From Diplonema papillatum (taxonomy: Eukaryota; Euglenozoa; Diplonemea; Diplonemida; Diplonemidae), in NCBI GenBank assembly GCA_030068145.1, contig JAPJBO010000577.1, positions 83,230 to 147,229 on the forward strand: a DNA stretch of 64,000 bases, read 5' to 3'. The notes beneath the pieces were generated by a model. It made no database searches, was not told the origin of the DNA, and saw only the letters and a program-made list of their open reading frames with translations. This document shows positions 44,466-55,089 of this stretch, piece after piece. Each line of letters begins with the position of its first letter. Position 1 is the stretch's first letter. Position numbers and translations under genes: made by a program.

Positions 44466-45440
44466 TTTTAGTCAGGTGGATGCACAAGCGTGTTCTGGCC
44501 GAGATCACGCGTGTGCACCTCTCAGAGTAACAGAACTTTGACGTCTCCGTCCAAATTGTGGCTGCACACGCGTGTTCTTTCCGAGAACACGCTTGTGCCG
44601 CCGGGTGCGAACTGGTTGCGCAAGCGTATTCTGGCCGGTCCGCTCGCAATTTTGCTGGATGGTGAGCATGCCAGAGACGCGGGTTCAATCCCGGCAGCTG
44701 GACGTTTTTCCCATTTTAGTCAGGTGGATGCACAAGCGTGTTCTGACCGGGATCACGCGTGTGCACCTCTCAGAGTAACAGAACTTTGACGTCTCCGTCC
44801 AAATTGTGGCTGCAAACGCGTGTTCTTTCCGAGAACACGCTTGTGCCGCCGGGTGCGAACTTGTTGCACAAGCGTATTCTGCAATTTTGTTGGATGCAAT
44901 TTGGTGCCGTAGATGCGGGTTCAATCCCGGCAGCTGGACGTTTTTCCATTTTAGTCAGGTGGATGCACAAGCGTGTTCTGACCGAGATCGGGCGTGTGCA
45001 GCTCGCAAAGTGACAGAACTTTGACGTCTCCGTCCAAATTGTGGCAGCACACGTGTGTTCTTGCCGAGAACACGCTTGTGCCGCCGGGTGCGAGCTGGTC
45101 GCACAAGCGTATTCTGGCCGGTCGCAACTTTGTTGGATGCAATTTGGTGCCGGGTTCAATCCCGGCAGCTGGACGTTTTTCCATTTTAGTCCGCTGGATG
45201 CACAAGCGTGTTCTGGCCGAGATCACACGTTTTCCGCCCGCAAAGTGACAGAGTTTTGGTGTCTCCGTCCAAATTGTGGCTGCACAAGCATGTTCTCGGC
45301 CAGAACACGCGTGTGCCACCGGTTGTGAACTGGCAGGGCAGAATGTTGACCGAGGTGCTCCCGGCGGCGGGACTTCTAAATTTTGCCATTTAGTCAGCTG
45401 CACAAGCGTGTTCTGGCCGAGGACACGCTTGTTCAGCCAC
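44463..45440 (+). repeat. 235-bp repeat array, left arm
   Basis: About four units of roughly 235-250 bases: GTGGATGCACAAGCGTGTTC recurs at 44476, 44726, 44961 and 45197. Each unit has internal near-palindromes (GAACACGCTTGTGC) and a GGTTCAATCCCGGCAGC segment resembling the 3' half of a tRNA gene. The array is inverted relative to 51176-52512. Confidence 0.88.
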
Positions 45441-45535
45441 AATTTGGACGATCAAAGCTCTGTCACTTTGCGAGCAGAGTGCATCCAGTGTGCGAGCGTT
45501 CATGCAGCACACTGCTGGCGAAAAAACCCTGATCT

Positions 45536-48500
45536 TTGAAAATAATCAGGTCGCCGGGATTGAACCCGCGTCAGTGGCTCCGAAGTCGCCCACCTTACGA
45601 CTCAACCACACTGCCACGTAACGCTCCGGCGGCGGCGGCGGCGAAGACAGAGAGAGTTGAGGGAGTTAAAACCCTCCTGTTGGTCTTGTTCAATTGCCGC
45701 TCGCTCAATGCACGTGAGACAAAACCGACGAGCACCGAAGACATTAGCCGCGGCGTAGCAGCTTTCTTCCCGGGGAAACCGGATGTGATACTGCTCCAGG
45801 AGACGTGGCTCACGGCAAGGTCCCTACCGCCCGTGCTCGACGGCTACCGTGCCTTCCGTCGAGATCGGGGGACTACGCAACCCTCCGGGGGTGTCCTTAC
45901 GTTCGTACGGTCGGACCTATTGGCAACGATGCTGCCCACCCCTGACTTCACCACCGATCCCCTGATGGAATGCGTCGCCGTTGAAATTACACGCATCGGC
46001 CTTCCTCCGTTGAAAGTGTACAATGTCTATCGCCCCCCGACCAGGCGTAACAAGCTCAATATGAGCCCGTTCCCGCTAGACGACAACACCATCATCGCAG
46101 GCGACTTTAATGTCCATCACTCCGACTGGTCCAAAGGCGCAGAAGATGCCGGGGGACGCATCCTCCGGGACTGGCTGATGGAAATGTCCGGAAGAGTCTG
46201 GAACGACCCGAAAGTTCAAACCATGCGGCCCCCTTTAGTCTCGTCCCCAGACCTGGTAATCTCCTCCTGCACCCCCGAAACCATCCTCAACTGGAGGACC
46301 CTTGGCTCATGGGGGTCTGACCACTATCCCGTCGCCTTTGAAGCGCCGAGGGGGTACACCCAACCACGAAAGTCGATGTCCACCTGGTTTTCCTGGCCCA
46401 AAGCGGACTGGGACGGCATGCTGCAACAACTTGAAGACCAGAGCGAAGCTCTCCTTATGAACAGGCCCGCCTCGAATGCTCGCTTCGCAAAAAGCGTCTC
46501 CTGCCTATTCCGCCGCGCAATTCACGAATTCGTACCGAGGTACCGCCAAGGTCGCGTCTACAAGGTTTGGTGGACACCAGAGCTCTCCGTACTTGAACGT
46601 GAAAAAGCGACGGTGCAGGCGGAGCTACGCGTCGATCCGGCCTCGCCAGACAAAATAGAAGCTTACCTGGACAAACAAATAGAATTTCAAGCCGCCGCGA
46701 CTCGCGCGAAGACGCTGTACTGGGACCGTGTAGCAGGCCGAATAAACAGGTGCACCGACATCAGTCTGTTGTTTCAGCAAGTTCGAAAGATCGACGGCAG
46801 GACGCAGCGCTTTTCAACGCCGCCACTGAAAAGCAGCGAAGGTTACACGGTCGACGCCGGAGGCAAAACGGAGCTGTTTGGACGCCATCTGCAGAAGGTC
46901 TGCGGAGGCAACGGAGATGAGAATCCCTTTCCAGCCCCTATCTGGGCTCCGCGGAAAGAGCCCTCGAGCGAGGAAGTCGGCTGCGGCCCTATCACCATGG
47001 AAGAACTGGACCGCGCTATAGAAGACCTTGATCCTAAGACGACACTTGACCCTGAGGGACTCTGTTCAAAGCTGCTCACTAGGCTGGGAGAGGGCGCGAA
47101 GAAACTTATTCTCGAGCTACTCAACGTCTCCTGGGACGAAGGGTACGTTCCAGACTCCTGGAAGAAGGCCCATGTAGTCCCGATAGCAAAACCCGGCAGA
47201 GACCACTCACTCCCGGAGGGCTATCGGCCTATTTCGCTTACGAGTGTGACCTCGAAGCTGATGGAGTCGGTCGTGAAGAACCGCCTAGTTTTCCTGACTG
47301 AAAATCCGGCACACCACCAAACGATCCGCCCCTTCTGCAGCCGGCAGGGCGGCTTTCGCAAAGGTCGGGGAACAGAGGAGCAGTTGTATTCGGTGGTTTC
47401 GACGATCGACATGCACCGGGCCATGCTCCACCACATCTGCCTCCTCTCGTTCGATCTAGCGAACGCCTTCGACACCGTGGACCACCGCCGACTCCTCACC
47501 GTGATGGAGAAGCGAGGCATACCGGCCAAGTTCCTGAGATGGATCGAGGCGTTTCTAAGGGAGAGGAAGGCAGCGTTCTTACTTGACGGTGAGCTTGGCA
47601 ACGAGTTCCACCTGAGAGATGGGGTCCCCCAAGGAACCGTGCTGGGCCCACTCTTGTTTCTGTTCCACATCGATGACCTGGGGGACGACCTCAACGCCCT
47701 CCGCGCGCGAACACTGGAAGCTGGTGCCGAGCTCACGTTCTCCCTCTTCGCGGACGACGATGGAGTAGCAGTGGTCGCCAAGACGCCCCAGGAACTTGAA
47801 ACCCATGCACAAGAAGTGGTCAACGTTGTAGAGTTGTGGACAGCCCGTGCGGGCATGCAGCTGTCGAAACTCAAGACAGAAGGCGTCCTTATCCAAGCGC
47901 CAGGAGAACTGAGTCGCCAACACCCAATAGTGGTATTCGAATCCACTATGGTGGAACTGGAGATCCCGGCTGCGCAAGTACTGCGGCGAATCACCAGAAG
48001 TACACCGCACGCAGTTTGGGGAGAGGGCTCCCCGTGGCTCGAGCATCACGGGAAGCACATTCTTTCCATCAACGGCAAGAGTACGAAAACCCAGGTGACA
48101 AGAGCTGAGATCTCCGATGCGCTGAACGCCGACCCGAAAGCCCCGGTGGTAACTCTCCGGGTGGCTGTCCGCCTGCGCTGGGTCGAGAAGACGAAACTGC
48201 TGGGACTCTGGATCGATCAGGATTTCTCCTTTGTGCCACACGTCCAGAGGGTTGTCGACAACTTCTCTCTCAAGTTGAACTTCCTCCGCCACCTCTCGGG
48301 GAAGTCCTACGGCTTCAGTACCCGCACGCTGCGCACCCTTTACCTTACGTATGTGCTACCGACGTTCACGTACGCCCTCGGGGTATACGGCCCCTTCCTT
48401 CTAACGCACGACTCGCCTGCGAAACCACAAGTGACGATGCTCGAACGACTTCACCGTCGGGCTCTCATCTGCGTGCTGGGGTGCAGGAAGAACCTCAACG

Positions 48501-50131
48501 ACTTCACCGCCCAGCAAGAAGCCGGGGTACTTCCGATCCGCGCGATCATCCAAGCGCGCATAGCCGCCCTCAGGGAGAGGATGCGACACCGACCGCAGCT
48601 CTGGAACCACGAGCTGGGCCTCAAGACGACGCTCAGCGACGCGTACGATAGCATCGACAACCTGTCGGGAACGCACCTATGTGGACGGGAGACCTTTCTC
48701 TTCAACCCCTTTGCCCCTTGGCAGCCTTGCCCTGACGTGGTCATAAACGCCTCGCTCCCGGGTAAGCGGGACGCCAGCAAGGCAGAAAAGTTGAGCCGGG
48801 TCCTCAGGCAGCTGAGTAAACTGCCACCGGCGGACTGCTGCGTCTGGACTGACGGCTCTGTGGTGAGCAGCGACCCCCCGCCGGCCACGGTATGCGACCC
48901 GTATCGCTCCGAGGACTTGCGGCCGTGGATCAGGCGGTTCGTCGACAGGCCCACCTGGGGTGGTGCAGGCATCTTCTGCGAAATCGGCCCGACCGTGACA
49001 TTCGAGGAGGTGGACGACCAACCGCTCGTGGCCCGATGCTTGCAAACCGGCCGGAAGACAATCCAGAAGTCGGTAAAAGCGGGCCGATACGTCTGCAGCT
49101 TCCGGACCGAGCAGGTTGCGATCTGTACTTCCCTCCACCTCCTCCAGCAACACCTACCTGCAACCTCTCAACCGCGCCACATCGTCGTTCTAAGCGACTC
49201 TCAGTCGCTCCTCAAAGTCCTCAGTCTGGGGTCGTATAAGCAGAAGGATCCAACCAACATTAGGATCTGGCTGCTGCTATGCGAGCTCAGAGCGAGGGGG
49301 TACGCGATAACGCTGCAATTCGTGTACGCTCACTGTGGGCTCGCGGGCAACGACATGGCGGACTCCTTGGCCAAGGCGGCGGCAGCTGAGCTCCAAGAAT
49401 CTACTGCTCGCGCAGCCGCGACACATGCCACACCTCCACCTGCCATTCAAATTAGCGCCGCGGACGTCAAGTATCGACACAAGGCATACCTGAACCTAGA
49501 CAGGGAACGACAGGCCAGGGAAGCCTACTACCGGGCGGACAAGGACGGCAACACGACTCCGTTCGTTAGGCTGGTCAACGGCCGGACGATAAAGCGGCAC
49601 CGGCACTTGACGCCTCGGGCCGAACGGGAGATTCGCCAGCTGCGCACCGGGCATCACCCACTCATCCGGACGATGTACACCCCGGACATGCGCGCGCTCA
49701 GCACAGCCGAGCGCGCCCGAACCTTCCGCCCGTGCCCGATCTGCGGGTCGCTCACGTCGAGCCCTGTGCTCCACCTGTTCAAGGTGTGCGCAGACGACGC
49801 GACCGCGCCCTTCAGGCTCGCGATGCGCAACCAGGTGGAACACCGCAACAAGGGCGGGTTCCCGAACGCGGCCGACGAACTGTGGTGCACCTTGTTCGAG
49901 TACCCCGAACTCGCGCTTGCATACCTGCAGCGTGCGGGAGTACTCCCGCACTACACCATCCTCGCATCCTCAGCGTCCGAGCCCGAGCTCCAGTCGACTC
50001 AAAGCGTGCTGGACGCCGCCTCAGACATCTCGTCACAGGCGGAAGACATGTCGGACGAGCAGACAGTTGAATCGCAGCAACCGGAAGGCGATCTGGTTAT
50101 GGTGGCCGAAGCGGACGACTGGCGGCTCTAG
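45536..50131 (+). CDS. LINE polyprotein: endonuclease, reverse transcriptase, RNase H, CCHC (1531-codon frame)
   Basis: The retrotransposition enzyme of a non-LTR element. An APE-type endonuclease comes first (Asn53 in NCRSLN, Glu89 in LLQETW, Asp190 in GDFNVHH, His263 in SDHYPV). Reverse transcriptase follows, with Asp640 in FDLANAFD, 'DGVPQGTVLGPLL' and the FADD pair at 740-741. RNase H has Asp1106 (TDGS), Glu1192, Asp1221 (SDSQS) and Asp1276. A CX2CX9HX4C knuckle starts at Cys1400. All catalytic residues look intact. The first 29 codons come from flanking tRNA-like DNA: the element itself appears to start at 45624, so its native N-terminus, and any ORF1, is missing. The EN-RT-RNase H order resembles the I/Tad/LOA group; I do not assign a clade. 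Confidence 0.95.
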   Translation: MKIIRSPGLNPRQWLRSRPPYDSTTLPRNAPAAAAAKTERVEGVKTLLLVLFNCRSLNARETKPTSTEDISRGVAAFFPGKPDVILLQETWLTARSLPPVLDGYRAFRRDRGTTQPSGGVLTFVRSDLLATMLPTPDFTTDPLMECVAVEITRIGLPPLKVYNVYRPPTRRNKLNMSPFPLDDNTIIAGDFNVHHSDWSKGAEDAGGRILRDWLMEMSGRVWNDPKVQTMRPPLVSSPDLVISSCTPETILNWRTLGSWGSDHYPVAFEAPRGYTQPRKSMSTWFSWPKADWDGMLQQLEDQSEALLMNRPASNARFAKSVSCLFRRAIHEFVPRYRQGRVYKVWWTPELSVLEREKATVQAELRVDPASPDKIEAYLDKQIEFQAAATRAKTLYWDRVAGRINRCTDISLLFQQVRKIDGRTQRFSTPPLKSSEGYTVDAGGKTELFGRHLQKVCGGNGDENPFPAPIWAPRKEPSSEEVGCGPITMEELDRAIEDLDPKTTLDPEGLCSKLLTRLGEGAKKLILELLNVSWDEGYVPDSWKKAHVVPIAKPGRDHSLPEGYRPISLTSVTSKLMESVVKNRLVFLTENPAHHQTIRPFCSRQGGFRKGRGTEEQLYSVVSTIDMHRAMLHHICLLSFDLANAFDTVDHRRLLTVMEKRGIPAKFLRWIEAFLRERKAAFLLDGELGNEFHLRDGVPQGTVLGPLLFLFHIDDLGDDLNALRARTLEAGAELTFSLFADDDGVAVVAKTPQELETHAQEVVNVVELWTARAGMQLSKLKTEGVLIQAPGELSRQHPIVVFESTMVELEIPAAQVLRRITRSTPHAVWGEGSPWLEHHGKHILSINGKSTKTQVTRAEISDALNADPKAPVVTLRVAVRLRWVEKTKLLGLWIDQDFSFVPHVQRVVDNFSLKLNFLRHLSGKSYGFSTRTLRTLYLTYVLPTFTYALGVYGPFLLTHDSPAKPQVTMLERLHRRALICVLGCRKNLNDFTAQQEAGVLPIRAIIQARIAALRERMRHRPQLWNHELGLKTTLSDAYDSIDNLSGTHLCGRETFLFNPFAPWQPCPDVVINASLPGKRDASKAEKLSRVLRQLSKLPPADCCVWTDGSVVSSDPPPATVCDPYRSEDLRPWIRRFVDRPTWGGAGIFCEIGPTVTFEEVDDQPLVARCLQTGRKTIQKSVKAGRYVCSFRTEQVAICTSLHLLQQHLPATSQPRHIVVLSDSQSLLKVLSLGSYKQKDPTNIRIWLLLCELRARGYAITLQFVYAHCGLAGNDMADSLAKAAAAELQESTARAAATHATPPPAIQISAADVKYRHKAYLNLDRERQAREAYYRADKDGNTTPFVRLVNGRTIKRHRHLTPRAEREIRQLRTGHHPLIRTMYTPDMRALSTAERARTFRPCPICGSLTSSPVLHLFKVCADDATAPFRLAMRNQVEHRNKGGFPNAADELWCTLFEYPELALAYLQRAGVLPHYTILASSASEPELQSTQSVLDAASDISSQAEDMSDEQTVESQQPEGDLVMVAEADDWRL
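45548..45617 (-). other. tRNA-like sequence adjoining the LINE
   Basis: On the minus strand TGGTTGAGTCGTAAGG (A-box-like) and CGGGTTCAATCCCGG (B box with its arm) sit in tRNA order with a GGCGACTTCGGAGCC middle. The acceptor stem does not pair well, so this is a tRNA-derived repeat or decayed tRNA gene. A close relative in the same orientation lies at 52592-52668. Confidence 0.65.
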
Positions 50132-50916
50132 AAGCTTCTACTCTGGCTGACTTTTACTCCTTTCCCTCCTTCCCAACACCCCTCCCACCTCTACCAAGGC
50201 CCCGCACAGCCCCGTGATAGAGTCACGGAGTGAGCCGCTTATCGAAGTAACAACCCCACACCGACGGACGAGAACCCGGAACGCCAGACCGGTGACCGGC
50301 AACCACAAACACAGCCGCCAGCCAGGGCGACAACAGAGAACCGGTTGTTACTTCGAGCTGCAGGAATGCCCACTCCTCACCAAACGACTAACAACTGTGT
50401 CGGAAACAAGGCCGGGGAGGCTGGTGAGAACCACTGTCACCAAACAACCAAACAGTTTTCTTTTGCCGCGGCGGCACCACGGATTCGTCACCCGGCCGTA
50501 CAGGCCCCGATGGGGAGAAGCCGCGCAGGTGCTGGCGGCAAGCAAGAAAAGCCCACCCGCAGCGACGCGAACGTAGTGGGAGGAAAGGCACCCCGAGCAA
50601 TCGGAAGGAGCCACCCACAAGCACCCACAGACACGCAACCACCTACACAAGTACGCCGAAGTTCAAAAACTTGAAGACATGCAATGATGGAACCTCCGCT
50701 CAACTGAACCTAGTGGGCGCAGGGAAGCCACCGAGCGAAAAACGAACAATCAAGCAAACACTCTTTTCTTTCTGCTTTCACCCAAACCGGCAAACAAGCG
50801 GCCCAGTACAGCCGGCCTAACCTCGAAGCCGGCTCACAGAGCGGCTGTTCTTATCTTAGAATCGCGGTCCGTTGGGCCGGTGGAAAGGAAGGTGCCTGAT
50901 GGAAAAAAAAAAAAAA
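45624..50916 (+). mobile_element. Nearly complete LINE with A tail and GTAACG target duplication
   Basis: The right end is an A14 run (50903-50916) followed by GTAACGGCAGG; the left border is GTAACG (45618-45623). The 770-base 3' UTR (50132-50902) lacks coding potential. It is inserted beside a tRNA-like sequence that lies on the minus strand at 45548-45617. The start inside a GGC-repeat tract suggests slight 5' truncation. Confidence 0.82.
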
Positions 50917-51010
50917 GTAACGGCAGGAAAAAAATTGCATCCTCCCATGGTCTTCAGACGATCTTTCGAAGATTACGCAATCTCGTACTTCGAGCGTGCG
51001 AGAAGACACA
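50917..51010 (+). repeat. Right half of the interrupted target repeat
   Basis: GTAACGGCAGGAAAAAAA, then CATGGTCTTCAGACGATC and TTTCGAAGATTACGCAATCT, closely matches 54840-54950. Together with the tRNA-like sequence at 45548-45617 it forms one repeat split by the LINE. Confidence 0.75.
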
Positions 51011-51175
51011 CCCCAGATGTTCATCCCCATCCTGATGCTGCTGCCATCGCGGATTTCTTCGCCTGGTCGGACCTGCCCTGTAAAGCAGGCCAGCCAGGTC
51101 GCAGTGAAGGTAGTGTTCACTGTGCTGAAGAAGCATTCATGTGGACTACATCGGGGTCTACAGCACCCCGCTCGT

Positions 51176-52512
51176 TCTGCCAGTTCGCACCCGTCGGCAC
51201 AAGCGTGTTCTCGGCAAGAACACGCTTGTGCGACCACAATTTGGACGGAGACATCCAAGTTCTGTCAAATTGCGAGGTGCACACGCATGATTTCGGCCAG
51301 AACACGCTTGTGCGTCCATCTGACTAGTTTGGAAAAACGTCCAGCTGGCGGGATTGAACCCGCGTCTACGGCACCAAATTGCATCCAACAAAATTGCAGA
51401 ATACGCTTGCGCAACCAGTTCGCACCCGGCGGCACAAGCGTGTTCTCGGCACGAACACGCGTTTGCAGCCACAATTTGGACAGAGACGTCAAAGTTCTGT
51501 CACTTTGCGAGGTGCACACGCGTGATCTCAGCCAGAACACGCTTGTGCATCCAGCTGACAAAAATGGAAAAACGTCCAGCTGGCGGGATTGAACCCGCAT
51601 TCACGGCACCAAATTGCATCCAACAAAATTGCAGAATACGCTTGCGCAACCAGTTCGCACCCGGCGGCACAAGCGTGTTCTCGGCACGAACACGTGTTTT
51701 CAGCCACAATTTGGACAGAGGCGTCAAAGTTCTGTCACTTTGCGAGGTGCACACGCGTGATCTCAGCCAGAACACGCTTGTGCATCCACCCGACTAAAAT
51801 GGAAAAACGTCCAGCTGCCGGGATTGAACCCGCGTCTACGGCACCAAATTGCATCCAACAAAATTGCAGAATACGCTTGCGCAACCAGTTCGCACCCGGC
51901 GGCACAAGCGTGTTCTCGGCACGAACACGTGTTTTCAGCCACAATTTGGACAGAGGCGTCAAAGTTCTGTCACTTTGCGAGGTGCACACGCGTGATCTCA
52001 GCCAGAACACGCTTGTGCATCCACCCGACTAAAATGGAAAAACGTCCAGCTGCCGGGATTGAACCCGCGTCTACGGCACCAAATTGCATCCAACAAAATT
52101 GCAGAATACGCTTGCGCAACCAGTTCGCACCCGGCGGCACAAGCGTGTTCTCGGCACGAACACGTGTTTTCAGCCACAATTTGGACAGAGGCGTCAAAGT
52201 TCTGTCACTTTGAGAGGTACACACGCGTGATCTCAGCCAGAACACGCTTGTGCATCCACCCGACTAAAACGTCCAGCTGCCGGGATTGAACCCGCGTCTA
52301 CGGCACCAAATTGCATCCAACAAAATTGCAAAATTGCAGAATACGCTTGTGCAACCAGTTCGCACCCGGCGGCACAAGCGTGTTCTCGGCAAGAACACGC
52401 GTTTGCAGCCACAATTTGGACGGAGACGTCAAAGTTCTGTCACTTTGAGAGGTACACACGCGTGATCTCGGCCAGAACACGCTTGTGCATCCACCTGACT
52501 AAAATGGACGTC
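51176..52512 (-). repeat. 235-bp repeat array, right arm (inverted)
   Basis: Five to six units; GTCCAGCTGGCGGGATTGAA and its variant recur at 51343, 51578, 51813, 52048 and 52268, mostly exactly 235 bases apart. The units are more uniform than in the left array. They read GCTTGTGCATCCAC as the inverse of the left array's GTGGATGCACAAGC. Confidence 0.9.
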
Positions 52513-52591
52513 CAGCTGGGATTGAACGTCAACTAACAACAACAACAACAAAATTCCGTCTGGCACTACTGACGAAAAATGAAAAAACTCT

Positions 52592-52668
52592 GATCGTCCG
52601 GGTTTGAACCCGGGTCAGTGGCTCCGGAATCGCCAACCTTGCGACTCAGCTACACTGCTGCGTGTCGG
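52592..52668 (-). other. tRNA-like sequence adjoining the second LINE
   Basis: On the minus strand GTGTAGCTGAGTCGCAAGG (A box) and CCGGGTTCAAACCCGG (B box with a perfect arm) are separated by about 28 bases. It resembles 45548-45617 closely. The A tail of the reverse-oriented LINE joins it at 52670. Confidence 0.65.
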
Positions 52669-52670
52669 CA

Positions 52671-54839
52671 TTTTTTTTTTTTTTTTTTTTTTTTTGCAAG
52701 AGGCACCACATTCTTTTGGCGGCTCCGGAGAGCCGCGTTCCAGTTTTCGGGCAGGCTTTACGGGCCTCTTCGGGCCGGAAGGCATGCCAGAGAGACACAA
52801 GACACATGCAAGAGAGATGGGCTATGGAACAGGGGGGTTATCAGTGCGTGGGTGTCCAGTATCTGAGCCTTTCACACAAACCAGCCAGGTGGCGGTTGAG
52901 TGAGGCCAGGTGGAAGACCCGGGAGACCTCTGGCTTCTTTCTTTCTTTCTCTGCCACTGGAACTCGGAGGGGGGGAGAGTGTTGGAATGTGGGAAGCATG
53001 GTGGAATGAAAGGATGGTGTGGTGTGGCGGAGCACACGGTTGCTTGTTTGATTGCGGTGCCTCTCCCCGTAGGGCCTTGACGGCCGGGTATCGAGGCACC
53101 GGCGGGACGTTGGGGACTGACTATGGCTGTGTACTGGCCCGTAACTGGGCACGGTCCGTAGGCCGGCGCCCGCTGACTCTGCCCCGGCTATGCTTTTCGC
53201 CAGGGAAAAATAAAGCTTGCTCAGCGCCATTATCTAGTCCCAAATACAATACAGTTTCAGAATTGTTGCAGGAGAAGCCGGGTTGGCTCGAATAGAGGCT
53301 ATTTACATTGCATGTTCAAATGGGCAACAGCCCCGAGCTCGCCGTTCAGCCAGCAGCGCGCAAGCAGGTGGCGAGCGCCCTCAGCGCGAGATCGCGTCTT
53401 CCGAGTCGGCGGAGCGCGAGGAGGCGGCGTCAGGCGTGATCGAGCGATTGGCGCCGCCACCCACGGGCTCGCCGGACGCCTGACCGGCGAGGATGGCGTA
53501 GCTCGGCAGAGTGCCGCACCTCTGCAGGTAGGCCAGGGCGAGTTCCGGGAAGACGAAGAGGATTGCCCAGAGGCGCTCCATGGCATCGGCGGGCGGAGGC
53601 TTCGAGCGGAGGCGGCTCTTCGCGTCGAGATCGGCGTCCATCGTCAGCCGGGATTGCACAGCTGCAGGGGCGTCACACCCGACGAAGAGGTGGAGCAGCG
53701 GGGCCAACGACCGGGTGCCGCAAATAGGGCACGGGAGAAACGCCTGTCTGCGATCCGCCCTCGAGAGGTCGCGCCATTCGGTGGCGTACATGGTCATCAC
53801 CAGGTGGTGGTGGCCAGTGCGGAGCTGCCGCACCTCTCTTTCCGCCCGTGGTGCCAAGTGCTTGGGGCGGGGGATGCGGCGGCCAAAGACCAACCTGGCG
53901 AACGACGACGGGTTCCTGAGGAGGGTGGCCCTGTCCAAGGCGTCTCGTGCTCCAGCTTCACTGCTCTCCAGCCAGAGGACGGAACGATAGCGGCCGTTAG
54001 CGGCCGTGGCGCAGAGGCGTGCCGAGAGCGGAGGGGGTTGATTCTTGGCCGCGGCGTCGGTGGCCGCCCGCATGAACGCGAGTGCACCACGTTTTGCGGT
54101 CTTGTCCGCCCTCTCATTGCCTTCGAGGCCGCAGTGGCCGAAGACGAACTGCAGCGTCACGGTGTAACCCAGCGACTCCAACTCGGCCAGGTGCAGCCAG
54201 ATCGCGATTGGGTACGGCTGCGTCTGGCAATGGGGGCCGTGGCTCAGCGTCATCAGGAGTGACTGAGAGTCACTGAGGACGAGGATGTTGAGCGGCGTCG
54301 GGGTTGGCGGGAGGAGGCGCAGGAGGAACTTCAGGCAGCTGTAGAGCGCGAACTCCTCGGCGCGGTAGCTGTGCGGGTGCTTGCCGGCGGGCAAAGAGGC
54401 ATCGAACGTGCGTCGGTCGCCGGTGGGCTTGACGGGCAGGCCGTGGTCCGGCTTGATGGTGACCGACGGCCCAAGATCAATAAACACGCCGGCAGCCCCC
54501 CAGGTCGTACGGTCCGCCGTGCTCCTCAGCCACGGGCGTAGGGCAGCGCTGGCGTTGGCGTCGCAGATCGAGGGCAGAGGGGGGTCACCGTGTACAACGG
54601 AGCCGTCTGGCCAGGCGACGCAGTCCGGGTGGGGTAGTTCCGCCAGGCGTTTCAGCACCGCTTGTTTTTTCTCCGCATTGCTGGCGTGCTTGCGGACTTT
54701 CAGCGACGTGTAGATCTCGACGTCGGGCCTGGGAACCCAGGGGGCGAACAAATGGAAGTCGCGGAGCTCCCGACGGCAACCGTCCGTGCCCGCTTTCTTG
54801 CGGATGTTGTCGGACGTCGACTTCAGGAGCGTGTCCAGG
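52671..54839 (-). mobile_element. 5'-truncated LINE of the same family, opposite orientation
   Basis: The A tail is the T25 run at 52671-52695. Coding homology to the first LINE begins immediately at 54839 ('LDTLLKSTSDN...'), so this is a classic 5'-truncated copy. GTGTCGGCA (52662-52670) and GTAACGGCA (54840-54848) flank it, a target duplication with two mismatches. About 680 bases of 3' UTR follow the stop. Confidence 0.85.
53381..54751 (-). pseudogene. RNase H and CCHC portion of a LINE polyprotein
   Basis: The 456-codon frame covers only RNase H and the C-terminal region: PDGSVV (Asp), YRAEEFALYS (Glu), LSDSQSLL (Asp) and FGHCGLEGNERAD (Asp) match the intact LINE's motifs, followed by CPICGTRSLAPLLHLFVGC. 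The endonuclease and reverse transcriptase are missing. No internal stop is present, so the insertion may be young. The listed ATG is internal; the frame continues to the junction at 54839. Confidence 0.88.
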
Positions 54840-54960
54840 GTAACGGCAGGAAAAAAAGAAATGCATCACCGCATAGTCTTCAGACGGATTTTCGAAGATT
54901 ACGCAATTTCATACTTCGTGAGCGTGATTCTCGCACACCCCTGGACGTTCTTGTGCCATG
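54840..54960 (+). repeat. Second copy of the interrupted target repeat, right half
   Basis: Begins GTAACGGCAGGAAAAAAA and continues like 50917-51010 (GTCTTCAGACGGATTTTCGA). Its left half is the tRNA-like sequence at 52592-52668. Confidence 0.75.
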
Positions 54961-55089
54961 TGGACTATGAAATGGTGTTCCAGCACGTTGCTGAGCACAT
55001 AACAGCCTTGTGGGAGATCATCAGGTTGTGTGTAGCCTAAACATCAGGTTGTCGTTCGTTGTCGTTGGAACGAAATCCAAACGTGAATT

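Noticed and set aside
47221-50036. Several minus-strand frames opposite the LINE
   Set aside because: Shadows of the GC-rich LINE coding strand; none shows a domain.
45548-52668. Functional tRNA genes
   Set aside because: A and B boxes are clear but acceptor and anticodon arms do not pair properly; they are better explained as tRNA-derived repeats.
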